From: DATESN01 sp035270785
GTDB lineage: Bacteria; Bacillota; Clostridia; Lachnospirales; Lachnospiraceae
Direction: 5' to 3'
Assembly (NCBI GenBank): GCA_035270785.1
Contig: DATESN010000023.1
Span: forward strand, 1 to 15,165
DNA length: 15,165 nucleotides
Numbering within the stretch: the first letter of the stretch is position 1; each line of letters opens with the position of its first letter. The notes under the pieces are model-generated. The model had not been told where the DNA came from. It searched no databases and was given only the letters and a program-made list of their open reading frames with translations. Shown here piece by piece: positions 1 to 6,737 of this stretch. Made by a program: the position numbers and the translations under genes.

Positions 1-30
1 AAAGCTCTCATTTGGAAGGAGTTGTAATCT

Positions 31-912
31 GTGAAAAGAATAGTTAAAATAATATCCATAATAGTAGTTATGTGCTTATTAATATCTTGCACGAAGAAAA
101 ATGAAAATAATGACAATCCAAAAGTAAATACAGATAACTTAGAAAGTATTATACTCTTAATTGAGGAAATTGAAGACGAATACTTTCTTGGAATGCACCC
201 CTGGGCTTCTCCACGAAAGTATAAGGTATTTGCATCGTTGAATAAAGAGCTATGTGTTGGTGATTATGTCGATGTTTATTTTGATGAAATGATTGAAATA
301 AGTGAGCAGTCCTATGAAATTTCCGCGAAATTAGTAGAGCCTAGCGATTTCAAATTAGAACCAAACGTTGCCTATAAACCAGTTATTTACCTTTATCCTA
401 CCGAAGAAACAAAAGTTTTTGTATCTTTAGATTATAATGGAACATTAACTCACACAGATCCTACTTACTCCAATGGTTGGAATGTAACAGCTTATCCCAA
501 TGGATCACTTATTGATAATAAAGGTAAAGAGTATCCTTACCTTTTCTGGGAAGGTGAAAGTGATATAGAATATGATTTATCCAAAGGATTCTGTGTTCTA
601 GGCCATCAAACAGAACAATTCTTACGAACCAAGCTTGATTTTATGGGTTTAAATCAGAAAGAATTAGAAGACTTTATTGGCTTCTGGATACCATTTATGA
701 AGAAAAATCCATATAATAAGATTTCTTTTCAAACAACAGCTTATACAGACAATGCAAAATTAACAGTATATCCTGAACCTGATAGTATTCTTAGAATATA
801 TATGGTGTTTCAGCCCTTAAATGAATTTGTTGAAGTAGAAGAACAACCATTAACTGAATTTGAAAGAACAGGGTTTACATTAGTTGAATGGGGTGGAAGC
901 ATTATAAAATAA
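31..912 (+). CDS. Two-domain lipoprotein of unknown function
   Basis: Predicted lipoprotein of 293 aa. The GTG start is supported by an AAGGAG ribosome site at 16-21, nine bases upstream. A short basic N-terminus and hydrophobic stretch (residues 4-19) end in a lipobox L-I-S-C with the lipidated Cys at residue 20, so the mature protein should sit on the outer face of the membrane. Residues about 38-110 (a V-G-D-Y-V segment inside a small beta-rich region) look like an OB-like DUF3221-type domain; this is a weak resemblance. Residues 116 onward carry KPVIYLYP followed by V-x-V-x-L, G-x-L-T, P-x-Y-x-x-G-W and A-Y-P-x-G, a motif series I recognise from clostridial secreted or lipoproteins of unknown role. 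The gene reads into a truncated sugar permease 57 bases downstream, in the same frame. The pairing may be accidental. No catalytic motif is recognisable. Confidence 0.85.
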   Translation: MKRIVKIISIIVVMCLLISCTKKNENNDNPKVNTDNLESIILLIEEIEDEYFLGMHPWASPRKYKVFASLNKELCVGDYVDVYFDEMIEISEQSYEISAKLVEPSDFKLEPNVAYKPVIYLYPTEETKVFVSLDYNGTLTHTDPTYSNGWNVTAYPNGSLIDNKGKEYPYLFWEGESDIEYDLSKGFCVLGHQTEQFLRTKLDFMGLNQKELEDFIGFWIPFMKKNPYNKISFQTTAYTDNAKLTVYPEPDSILRIYMVFQPLNEFVEVEEQPLTEFERTGFTLVEWGGSIIK

Positions 913-969
913 CAATATTTAATACGTAATCTTTTTATAATTCATACTGAATGTAAAAATTCAATCAAG

Positions 970-1737
970 ATGTGCAAAATTTATGCTCTGCTCAAAACTA
1001 TACTGAGTATCAATAATTGTAGTAATTGTAGTTACCTAATAGGTAGCAAAACAGAATTAAATACATTTATCATGTGGATTATGGGTTTTATTCCTCAAAT
1101 TGCGCTATCCCTTCTTCTTGCTACTTGGTTTTCGAATATGAGGCTAAAATTAAAAGGACTTAGGTTTTTTAAAACAGTTATTTATTTACCAAACTTAATT
1201 ATGGCATCAGCTTTTTCAATGCTGTTTTTTGCATTATTTTCAGACAAAGGTCCAATAAATTCAATTTTAATGAGTACAGGTGTAACAACAGAACCATATC
1301 GATTTATGTCTAATATATGGAGTGCCAGGGGATTAGTATCTTTTATGAATTTTGTTATGTGGTTTGGAAATACCACGATTCTTTTGATGGCGGGAATTAT
1401 GGGAATTGACGTAAGTCTATTTGAGGCGGCAGAAGTAGATGGAGCAAAAAGCTCTCAAGTTTTCAAAATGATTACAATGCCTCTTTTAAAGCCAATTCTT
1501 ATTTTCGTTATTATTACATCTATGATTGGTGGAATTCAGATGTTTGATGTTCCACAAATTTTAACAAGTGGTTCAGGAGCACCAGTAAATTCAACTATGA
1601 CGTTAATTATGTACTTAAATCAAAACTTATATAGCAAGAATTATGGTATGGCTGGAGCCTTATCTGTTATCTTATTTATAATTACCTGTATTTTGAGTCT
1701 GATAGTTTTCAGATTGACAAGTAAAAAGGAAGACTAG
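970..1737 (+). pseudogene. Sugar ABC transporter permease lacking its N-terminus (5'-truncated)
   Basis: Inner-membrane permease of a CUT1-type carbohydrate importer. Homology is clear from about residue 31 (N-T-F-I-M-W), just before the second membrane segment of a normal permease. The EAA loop that contacts the ATPase is intact (E152-A-A-x-x-D-G-A to about P175), followed by the usual last membrane segments and a short basic tail. Family members are about 290-310 aa and start with a cytoplasmic stretch, TM1 and an external loop of roughly 70-80 residues. Here that part is replaced by about 30 residues rich in Cys, Asn and Ser that look like translated non-coding DNA. ATG 970 has no convincing ribosome site; ATG 1072 would start inside the homologous part and also lacks one. 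I infer a rearrangement around 1040-1060 that also removed the usual upstream solute-binding protein gene. An uninterrupted frame remains, so a short product cannot be excluded. Confidence 0.65.
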
Positions 1738-1749
1738 GAGAAAAACAAA

Positions 1750-2613
1750 ATGAGACAATTAAAGCTAAAAGAAGAGAATGGATTTGGATTGAAATTACGA
1801 AGAATAATTTGCTATGTGAGTTTAGCATTTGTAACGATCATGTGTTTAATATGGTTCTACCTTTTATTTATAAATACAACAAAAACTCATAATGAAATTC
1901 AGATTGGTTTTTCGGCATTGCCAGGCACCAATTTTATCAATAACTGGAAGAATTTATTAGCAGGAACATTACCGCTGGTATCGGGGCTGTTAAATAGTTT
2001 TTTTGTATCAACAGGATGTGTTGTGTTGAGCACTTACTTTTCGACTATGACAGCATATGCTATTTATGCGTATGATTTTAAATTCAAAAAATTCATGTTT
2101 ACTTTTATTTTAATGATAATGATGATACCAGCTCAAGTAACCGCATTAGGATTTTTAAGATTAATTAATGATATGAACTTAAAAAATTCATTTATTCCAT
2201 TAATTGTACCTTCTATTGCTGCACCAATTACATTTTTCTATTTAAAACAATATATGCAAAGTGCATTACCAATGGAAATAATAGAGGCTGCTAGAATTGA
2301 CGGATCAGGAGAAGTAAAAACATTTAATACAATTGTTGTTCCAATGATGAAGCCAGCCATCGCAGTACAAGCAATATTTACATTTGTTGGAACTTGGAAT
2401 AATTATTTTATGCCAGCGTTGCTTATTAGTGATGTGAAAAAGAAAACACTTCCTATATTAATAGCGCAACTTAGAAGTGCAGATTGGTTGAAGTTTGATA
2501 TGGGTCAAGTTTATATGATGATCGCATTTTCTATTTTTCCAGTTGTAGTTGTTTATTTATTTTTATCAAAATATATCGTACAAGGAATTGCAATGGGAAG
2601 TGTAAAGGGTTAA
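1750..2613 (+). CDS. Carbohydrate ABC transporter permease, second subunit (CUT1, MalG/AraQ type)
   Basis: Intact 287-aa membrane permease that would pair with the preceding permease to import a sugar or oligosaccharide. It has a cytoplasmic N-terminus, TM1 (about 20-41), an external loop with N-W-K-N-L-L near residues 65-70, the cluster of central membrane segments, and the EAA loop from E179 (E-A-A-R-I-D-G-S-G to about P202), the docking site for the ATPase. The C-terminus ends G-x-x-x-G-S-V-K-G, as is usual for this subunit. The ribosome site GGAG (1737-1740) overlaps the stop of the upstream permease, and ATG 1750 lies 13 bases after that stop, so the two were made as an operon. No ATPase is encoded nearby; CUT1 systems in Firmicutes commonly share an MsmX-like ATPase. 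The substrate cannot be read from the sequence. With the first permease truncated, this gene is probably a non-functional leftover unless complemented. Confidence 0.9.
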   Translation: MRQLKLKEENGFGLKLRRIICYVSLAFVTIMCLIWFYLLFINTTKTHNEIQIGFSALPGTNFINNWKNLLAGTLPLVSGLLNSFFVSTGCVVLSTYFSTMTAYAIYAYDFKFKKFMFTFILMIMMIPAQVTALGFLRLINDMNLKNSFIPLIVPSIAAPITFFYLKQYMQSALPMEIIEAARIDGSGEVKTFNTIVVPMMKPAIAVQAIFTFVGTWNNYFMPALLISDVKKKTLPILIAQLRSADWLKFDMGQVYMMIAFSIFPVVVVYLFLSKYIVQGIAMGSVKG

Positions 2614-2659
2614 TCAGATCTAGGCTAGCCTAAAGTTTTTGTAGGGAATATATATAGAC

Positions 2660-2737
2660 AATAAGAAAACACCACCTTGTGTTAAGATTGAGTTTGCGAA
2701 GACAAAATCAAAGACGAAGGATGGTGTTTTTCTTATT
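2660..2737 (+). terminator. Probable terminator-like inverted repeat after the permease pair
   Basis: The A-rich arm at 2660-2678 (AATAAGAAAACACCACCTT) pairs with the arm at 2717-2737, which ends GGTGTTTTTCTTATT. There are two single-base bulges and a 38-base loop containing a small inner hairpin. The A-tract/T-tract pairing around a GGTG/CACC core is typical of clostridial intrinsic terminators, although the loop is long. Because the arms carry A and T runs on opposite sides it could stop transcripts from both directions: the permease operon on the + strand and the cassette ending at 2841 on the - strand. Confidence 0.55.
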
Positions 2738-2840
2738 AAATTTTCTTGCCTGAACTGTGCAAATTCTTCTAATAATTAATCTACGTTAATCATAAATCGT
2801 ACTGGAATAAAGTCTTGCACAAAAAACATAGATATATTAT

Positions 2841-3050
2841 TTACGATCTTTCATCTTTCTTATTATCCTTCCAAAATATAGTGGAAATAAGAGCAAACAT
2901 AATAGCAAAATATATCATCGTGCGCCCCGGTGAAGATGTTATCGAACATCCTGTTTTACAACCAAAAAGCTCATAATATAAATACCCCGCACTGAGTCCT
3001 AACATGGTTAGTATTAATGTGAAAATTGCTTTACTTTTTTTCGTATTCAT
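2841..3050 (-). CDS. Small membrane protein, DUF6132-like
   Basis: A 69-aa protein with two predicted membrane helices (about 9-28 and 44-60) and a charged C-terminus. Between them lies G-C-K-T-G-C-S-I-T-S-S-P, close to the C-x(n)-C-P-I-T-S-N-P motif of DUF6132-type small membrane proteins, preceded by the matching G-Y-L-Y-Y. The two cysteines suggest metal or thiol chemistry, but no function is established. The ATG has a strong ribosome site (AAAGGCGG, about 3056-3063 read on the - strand). It lies 78 bases beyond the ABC exporter stop on the same strand, so it may be the third gene of that transcript. TATAAT-like hexamers upstream (about 3065-3080) could also give it its own promoter. Confidence 0.7.
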   Translation of the reverse strand: MNTKKSKAIFTLILTMLGLSAGYLYYELFGCKTGCSITSSPGRTMIYFAIMFALISTIFWKDNKKDERS

Positions 3051-3128
3051 TTTATCCGCCTTTCATTATAATAATTATAACAGCTCGTTTCTATAATTCT
3101 GTAATTAAGTCACACAAATAATACATCT

Positions 3129-4760
3129 TTACAATATATTTAATGTGTTCTTTGTACTATATTGCAACTTTTTTTCTTCAATGTTGAGTATTTTGTTGCA
3201 AAACTTTGTTGTATTATTATCATGTGAGATAATAAATATAATTTTATCTTTATATTCCTTGATTATGGAATTAATAATATTACAAGAAGTTATTTCATCA
3301 ATAGAATTTGTCATTTCATCTAAAATAATAACCTCTGGATATTCAATATATAATCGCGCCAAAGCTATTTTTTGTTTATCACCACCCGATAGATTACTTC
3401 CATTTTCTAATACCTCTGTTTCTAATCCCTTGTTTAAAGTAAAGAACTTTTTTAGAAATGGCTTGTCATTCAATAACTCTAATATATCCTCATTCATGGT
3501 TTTACCCATTAATATATTATCTTTTATTGTGCCGGAGATAATTGGGATGTTTTGAGAAAAGAACGAAATCTTATTTCTGATTGATTCATTCGTATAGTTA
3601 CTTATTGGAATATCATTAATACTAATATTCATGCTCATAAATTTAACTAAACCCTTCATTAACGTTGTTTTACCAGAGCCTGATTCTCCATTAACTTTAA
3701 CTATATCACCTGGTTCTACTATAAAGTTTCCATTTTTAATCAAAATATTATTGCCATATGCTAAGTTTTCTATTTTATATTCTATTTTCATAATTTTTTC
3801 TAATTTCAGGTTTCCATCCTCTTCCATGTTATCTATAATTTCAGAAGATATAAATGCATAGATACCTTTCAAATCACGGAGATTAATATTAGATTGTACA
3901 ATTTTATTTAGGGCTGGAAAGTATATTGATATTATTAAATTAATAAATATAAAATCTGATAATGAAATATTTTTAAGTAGTAATGCAGTAGCTGCATATA
4001 CATAAACTCCATTATGTATAATGTTAATTATATCAGATATTGATATACTTACAAACTTGGAAAACTTATTTACTTTAGCATTTTCTTTATGTATTTTTGT
4101 TATAAAAGGTTCAAGAATATTTGAAATTAATGAGGTATCAGATGATTGTTTGATATAATCCACTTGTGATGTAACAGAAATTATTTTCATAAAGTTATTG
4201 GCACAAACACGTTGCAAATTAACACACATATTTGATAATTTTTTATTCAGTGATTTATATGATAATATATTTAATGGTACCATCACAATTAATAATAGAG
4301 CTAAAAGTTTATCTACAAACAATATAAGTAAAATACTTAAAGAAATACTAAAAGATGAGATGACAAAAGAAGGTATAGCCTCGGAATATAATGAAAACAA
4401 AGTATTTACGCTATTAGTTATTCTTTCAACTAAGTAGGTAGGCTCTAATGAATTTAATTTATCATACTTCATATGAAACATTAAATTGAATAATCTATTA
4501 TGTTCTTTTGTTTTAAATATAACAGAATAAAAATTAGTAACTTTAGATAATATTATTTTAAAGATATAATACAATAAATATGAAATTACGATAATTAATA
4601 ATGGTATTAGTAAATGACTTGTTTTAAAATTGTCTATAAAATACTTTATTAAAAGTGGACTTACGAATTCAAATAATGCAACTAATAAGGAAATAATTGT
4701 AATAAAAGATACCAACTTGTAAGAACTTTTTGATAGTTCCCTTTTATAAAGTTTTAACAT
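3129..4760 (-). CDS. ABC exporter (fused membrane domain and ATPase), no peptidase domain
   Basis: A 543-aa ABC-B-type half transporter, expected to act as a homodimer exporting a peptide, lipid or drug. The membrane domain spans about 15-300 with roughly six helices, and there is no C39 peptidase domain ahead of it. The ATPase domain is complete: Walker A G358-E-S-G-S-G-K-T-T, Q-loop Q403, signature L457-S-G-G-D-K-Q, Walker B V-I-I-L-D-E ending at E482, a S-I-D D-loop at about 486-488, and the switch H513. The family average is about 570-600 aa, so this is slightly short but not broken. A GAGGAGG ribosome site precedes the ATG. It lies 31 bases downstream of an HTH regulator on the same strand, with a palindrome in between. 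The coding sequence is very rich in A/T and Ile/Asn codons compared with the genes to its right. The substrate is unknown, and no convincing precursor peptide gene is adjacent. Confidence 0.9.
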   Translation of the reverse strand: MLKLYKRELSKSSYKLVSFITIISLLVALFEFVSPLLIKYFIDNFKTSHLLIPLLIIVISYLLYYIFKIILSKVTNFYSVIFKTKEHNRLFNLMFHMKYDKLNSLEPTYLVERITNSVNTLFSLYSEAIPSFVISSFSISLSILLILFVDKLLALLLIVMVPLNILSYKSLNKKLSNMCVNLQRVCANNFMKIISVTSQVDYIKQSSDTSLISNILEPFITKIHKENAKVNKFSKFVSISISDIINIIHNGVYVYAATALLLKNISLSDFIFINLIISIYFPALNKIVQSNINLRDLKGIYAFISSEIIDNMEEDGNLKLEKIMKIEYKIENLAYGNNILIKNGNFIVEPGDIVKVNGESGSGKTTLMKGLVKFMSMNISINDIPISNYTNESIRNKISFFSQNIPIISGTIKDNILMGKTMNEDILELLNDKPFLKKFFTLNKGLETEVLENGSNLSGGDKQKIALARLYIEYPEVIILDEMTNSIDEITSCNIINSIIKEYKDKIIFIISHDNNTTKFCNKILNIEEKKLQYSTKNTLNIL

Positions 4761-4791
4761 TCTAATCCTCCTCGTATAAAGTTTTCTGCTT

Positions 4792-4812
4792 TTACAAATG
4801 ATCGATTTGTAA
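4792..4812. promoter_or_regulatory. Perfect inverted repeat between regulator and ABC exporter
   Basis: The arms TTACAAAT (4792-4799) and ATTTGTAA (4805-4812) are exact reverse complements separated by GATCG. The repeat overlaps the last codons and stop of the HTH gene and lies just upstream of the exporter's ribosome site. Its half-site ATTTGTA is the same as that of the palindrome on the regulator's promoter (5306-5321), in the opposite arm order. It could be a second operator for the regulator or an intercistronic RNA hairpin (8 bp, 5-base loop). Confidence 0.55.
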
Positions 4813-5265
4813 GTTTATTATATTTATTATTTTTGTCATAAGCATAATATCACAAAAGATGGTAAACCTCGCAGTTGATCTGCTTTCTAAATACTCATAA
4901 TATATCTTAGCATTCATAAAGCTTTCCCCAAGACATTCAATTGTCTCATTAAATAAGGTTAAGGAAATTTGTTTGCTGTCACAATAAAAATCTAAAACGG
5001 TACATACACTAGTATTAAAGTCAGTATCTTTTTTTCTAGTATCTAAAAAATCATAGACATATTGTTTATGAATATCAGAAGCCTTATTAATAAAAGTGCT
5101 GTTATTAAATAAATCTTCTATATCATTTTTTGTAAACCTCCATACCCCTCCTACTTTTCTTCCTTTAAATAATCCCTTTTTTAAATAATTTCGTATCGTT
5201 CTACTTGTAACAGATGTCATTTCTGCAATTTCCTCAATGGTATACATTTTCTCTAACTTTTCCAT
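4792..5265 (-). CDS. HTH transcriptional regulator (excisionase/MerR-type winged helix)
   Basis: Predicted 157-aa DNA-binding regulator. Residues about 7-53 are a helix-turn-helix of the HTH_17/MerR-like class: Y-T-I-E-E-I-A-E-M-T, then S-R-T-I-R-N-Y-L-K-K-G-L, then the wing G-G-V-W-R-F-T-K-N-D-I-E-D-L. The remaining roughly 100 residues match no domain I recognise and may sense a ligand or dimerise. I place the start at 5265 rather than the upstream in-frame ATG (5337), because a GGAGG site lies six bases before 5265 and a good promoter (TTTACA-17-TATACT) sits inside the longer frame, which would otherwise be read as protein. It heads an apparent operon with the ABC exporter 31 bases downstream. 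A palindrome over the -35 element suggests autoregulation. Confidence 0.8.
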   Translation of the reverse strand: MEKLEKMYTIEEIAEMTSVTSRTIRNYLKKGLFKGRKVGGVWRFTKNDIEDLFNNSTFINKASDIHKQYVYDFLDTRKKDTDFNTSVCTVLDFYCDSKQISLTLFNETIECLGESFMNAKIYYEYLESRSTARFTIFCDIMLMTKIINIINLQIDHL

Positions 5266-5285
5266 ATTACACCTCCATAGTTCAA

Positions 5286-5314
5286 AGTATAATACATAAC
5301 ATTTCATTTGTAAA
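5286..5314 (-). promoter_or_regulatory. Promoter of the HTH-ABC cassette
   Basis: Read on the - strand, TTTACA (5314-5309) is separated by exactly 17 bases from TATACT (5291-5286). It is followed at normal distance by the GGAGG ribosome site and ATG at 5265. This is a near-consensus sigma-A promoter. Confidence 0.7.
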
Positions 5315-5321
5315 TACAAAT
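5306..5321. promoter_or_regulatory. Palindromic operator candidate over the -35 element
   Basis: ATTTGTAAATACAAAT is a perfect inverted repeat (ATTTGTA-AA-TACAAAT) that covers the -35 hexamer of the regulator's promoter. A dimeric HTH protein bound here would block RNA polymerase. The half-site recurs in the inverted repeat at 4792-4812, flanking the same regulator gene. Confidence 0.55.
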
Positions 5322-5333
5322 ATTCATACGTTT

Positions 5334-5432
5334 TCATAAGTTTTCATATGCTAAAAGAATATATGGTTTTTTTGTCCAAACAGAAGCGGGATATTTAATT
5401 CCATTAGCAATAAATATGTGTCCTTTATTCAT
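5334..5432 (-). CDS. Possible small ORF upstream of the HTH regulator (32 aa)
   Basis: An open frame of 32 codons starts at ATG 5432 and ends in TGA that overlaps the next ATG (5337) in an ATGA arrangement. The peptide has a mixed, non-repetitive composition with aromatic residues (P-A-S-V-W-T-K-K-P-Y) and is neither a clear membrane helix nor a signal peptide. No ribosome site is visible ahead of it, and the overlapped ATG is not the start I favour for the regulator. It could be a chance frame, a decayed gene end or a small peptide linked to the exporter. I do not recognise it. Confidence 0.2.
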   Translation of the reverse strand: MNKGHIFIANGIKYPASVWTKKPYILLAYENL

Positions 5433-5478
5433 GGGATAACGTACATCAGTTTAATAATAATAAGAAAGTAATTACTGC

Positions 5479-5507
5479 TTGGATAATGTCATTATTTATA
5501 GTAAGAT
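5479..5507 (+). promoter_or_regulatory. Probable sortase promoter with internal palindrome
   Basis: TTGGAT (5479-5484) and TAAGAT (5502-5507) are 17 bases apart and lie just upstream of the AAGGGGAG ribosome site of the sortase gene. A perfect 6-1-6 inverted repeat (ATAATG-T-CATTAT, 5483-5495) occupies the spacer and overlaps the -35. sortase B loci in staphylococci and Listeria are Fur-controlled, but this repeat does not have the standard Fur-box spacing, so its partner is unknown. Confidence 0.5.
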
Positions 5508-5528
5508 AAGTTATAAAGGGGAGACTGA

Positions 5529-6434
5529 ATGAAGCAGAAGAACAGATTAAAGGATGCAAGGGGAAAACACGATTGTCGGAATCAGATGTTAGAAAAAATA
5601 TTTTTCGGTGTATTTCTGATAGCGATTGTTCTGACGACAATATACACGATAAAGAGAAATATAGACAATCAAAATTCTAAACAGTTACAAAGGGATCTAG
5701 TAAATCAAAAAGAGAACATTGTAAAATCTTTTAAAATGCCTATGGCTGGTGTTGCTTCTGTCCTTGAAGAAATCGATTGGTTATCCGATGAACCAGATAT
5801 TGGCGCTAGGAAACAAAAGATGCTCCCTGAATATAACACTCTTTATAAGGAAAATCCGGACATCATAGGATGGCTTCGAATTGATGATACGGTCATAGAT
5901 TATCCCGTGATGCAGACCATAGGAGATGAAGGCTATTATTTGGATTATGGCTTTGATGGAAAAAGAAATAGTAATGGTAGTCTGATACTAGATACAGATT
6001 CCATTGCTGGTGTGGGAACAAATGAAACAAATTATAAGAATGGAATACTTCCTACAACCAATCTCATTATCCACGGACATACGATGAAATCAGGGCAAAT
6101 GTTTGGTAATTTAAAGCTATATAAGAATGAAGAATATGGAAGAGAACATCCTATTATTTCCTTTGACAGCTTATATGAAAAACGGGAATATGAACTAATT
6201 GCTGTATTTTATTCTCAGGTTTATATGAATACAGATGAAGTATTTAAATATTACAAATTTTTTAATGCAGATACGCAAGAGGAATTTGATGACTGGTATG
6301 AGAATATCAAACAAATGTCTTTGTATGATACAGGCATTAAGGCTAAGTTTGGGGATGAATTTATTACGTTATCTTGTTGCTCTTATCAGGTAGAAGATGG
6401 TAGATTTGTAGTAATTGGGAAAAGAATCAAATAG
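5529..6434 (+). CDS. srtB: Class B sortase (transpeptidase)
   Basis: A 301-aa membrane-anchored cysteine transpeptidase that should cleave a sorting signal and attach surface proteins to the cell wall. A basic cytoplasmic start is followed by one membrane anchor (about 23-41), a linker, and the sortase barrel from about residue 100 (N-P-D-I-I-G-W-L-R-I and I-D-Y-P-V-M are typical of class B). Catalytic residues are visible: H184 in H-G-H-T-M, the Cys in T280-L-S-C-C (C284 by alignment with the usual TLSTC), and R292 in D-G-R-F-V-V. The residue before the catalytic Cys is another Cys where Thr is normal, which is unusual. The ribosome site AAGGGGAG lies at about 5515-5522. The gene has its own promoter and a strong terminator, so it is probably transcribed alone. 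No protein in the window has a standard class B sorting motif; the 141-aa protein at 9184 is a weak candidate. Confidence 0.9.
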   Translation: MKQKNRLKDARGKHDCRNQMLEKIFFGVFLIAIVLTTIYTIKRNIDNQNSKQLQRDLVNQKENIVKSFKMPMAGVASVLEEIDWLSDEPDIGARKQKMLPEYNTLYKENPDIIGWLRIDDTVIDYPVMQTIGDEGYYLDYGFDGKRNSNGSLILDTDSIAGVGTNETNYKNGILPTTNLIIHGHTMKSGQMFGNLKLYKNEEYGREHPIISFDSLYEKREYELIAVFYSQVYMNTDEVFKYYKFFNADTQEEFDDWYENIKQMSLYDTGIKAKFGDEFITLSCCSYQVEDGRFVVIGKRIK

Positions 6435-6480
6435 GTTAGTCATGGAAAGAACAGAAAAGTAATTGCATAAATAAATTCTA

Positions 6481-6519
6481 ACAGTCAGGTAGATTTCATT
6501 ATTTACCTGACTGTTTTTT
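6481..6519 (+). terminator. Intrinsic terminator after the sortase
   Basis: ACAGTCAGGTA (6481-6491) and TACCTGACTGT (6504-6514) form a perfect 11-bp stem with a 12-base loop, followed directly by a run of T. This is a textbook rho-independent terminator closing the sortase transcript 46 bases after its stop. Confidence 0.9.
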
Positions 6520-6737
6520 ATGATACCAACGGCTCTATGAAAATAAGAAAAAAAATTAAAAAAATGTAAATTCAATGAAAAAAACATTACAAAATATGTA
6601 AAAACACCCCAAACTACCCGTTTGAGTAGTGGCTATTTAAAGATGCGTGTGGTAAGATTTGGATAATTTAAAATGTATTTATTAAAATGACAGTCGTATA
6701 AGAAACCGATGGATATATGTTAAGAATGAGGAAGAAC
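6520..6737. other. Intergenic leader of the LuxR-family regulator
   Basis: Non-coding stretch between the sortase terminator and the regulator. The first part (about 6540-6605) is dominated by A-tracts, which may bend the DNA. It is followed by the palindrome at 6613-6630. A TTGGAT at 6659-6664 with TTAAAA 17 bases later (6682-6687) is a weak promoter candidate. I see no ORF or RNA gene here. Confidence 0.4.
6613..6630. promoter_or_regulatory. Inverted repeat, possible regulator binding site
   Basis: ACTACCCGTTTGAGTAGT has perfect 5-bp arms (ACTAC/GTAGT) around an 8-base centre and is the only GC-rich island in an A-rich leader. An 18-bp dyad about 110 bases ahead of a LuxR-type gene is a natural size for a LuxR-HTH dimer site, so autoregulation is possible. 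There is no direct evidence. Confidence 0.4.

Noticed and set aside
2616..2632. Perfect 12-bp palindrome TAGGCTAGCCTA (2621-2632) overlapping AGATCT, resembling a cloning-site remnant
   Set aside because: Too short, with no spacer for a hairpin and no other vector-like sequence nearby; chance is sufficient.
2756..2820. Inverted repeat TGTGCAA/TTGCACA as terminator of the - strand cassette
   Set aside because: The loop is 51 bases and no T run follows on either strand; the repeat at 2660-2737 is a better stop.
3145..4437. Open frames on the + strand opposite the ABC exporter
   Set aside because: They mirror the exporter's hydrophobic and ATPase segments in antisense, with no ribosome sites.
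5266..5337. 24-residue N-terminal extension of the HTH regulator from ATG 5337
   Set aside because: It would translate the regulator's own promoter and ribosome site; the start at 5265 has GGAGG and begins right at the HTH domain.
5322..5446. + strand open frame ending E-A-G-Y-L-I-P-L-A, taken as a possible decayed gene end
   Set aside because: No start, no recognisable homology, and it overlaps promoter elements and a competing small frame on the - strand.
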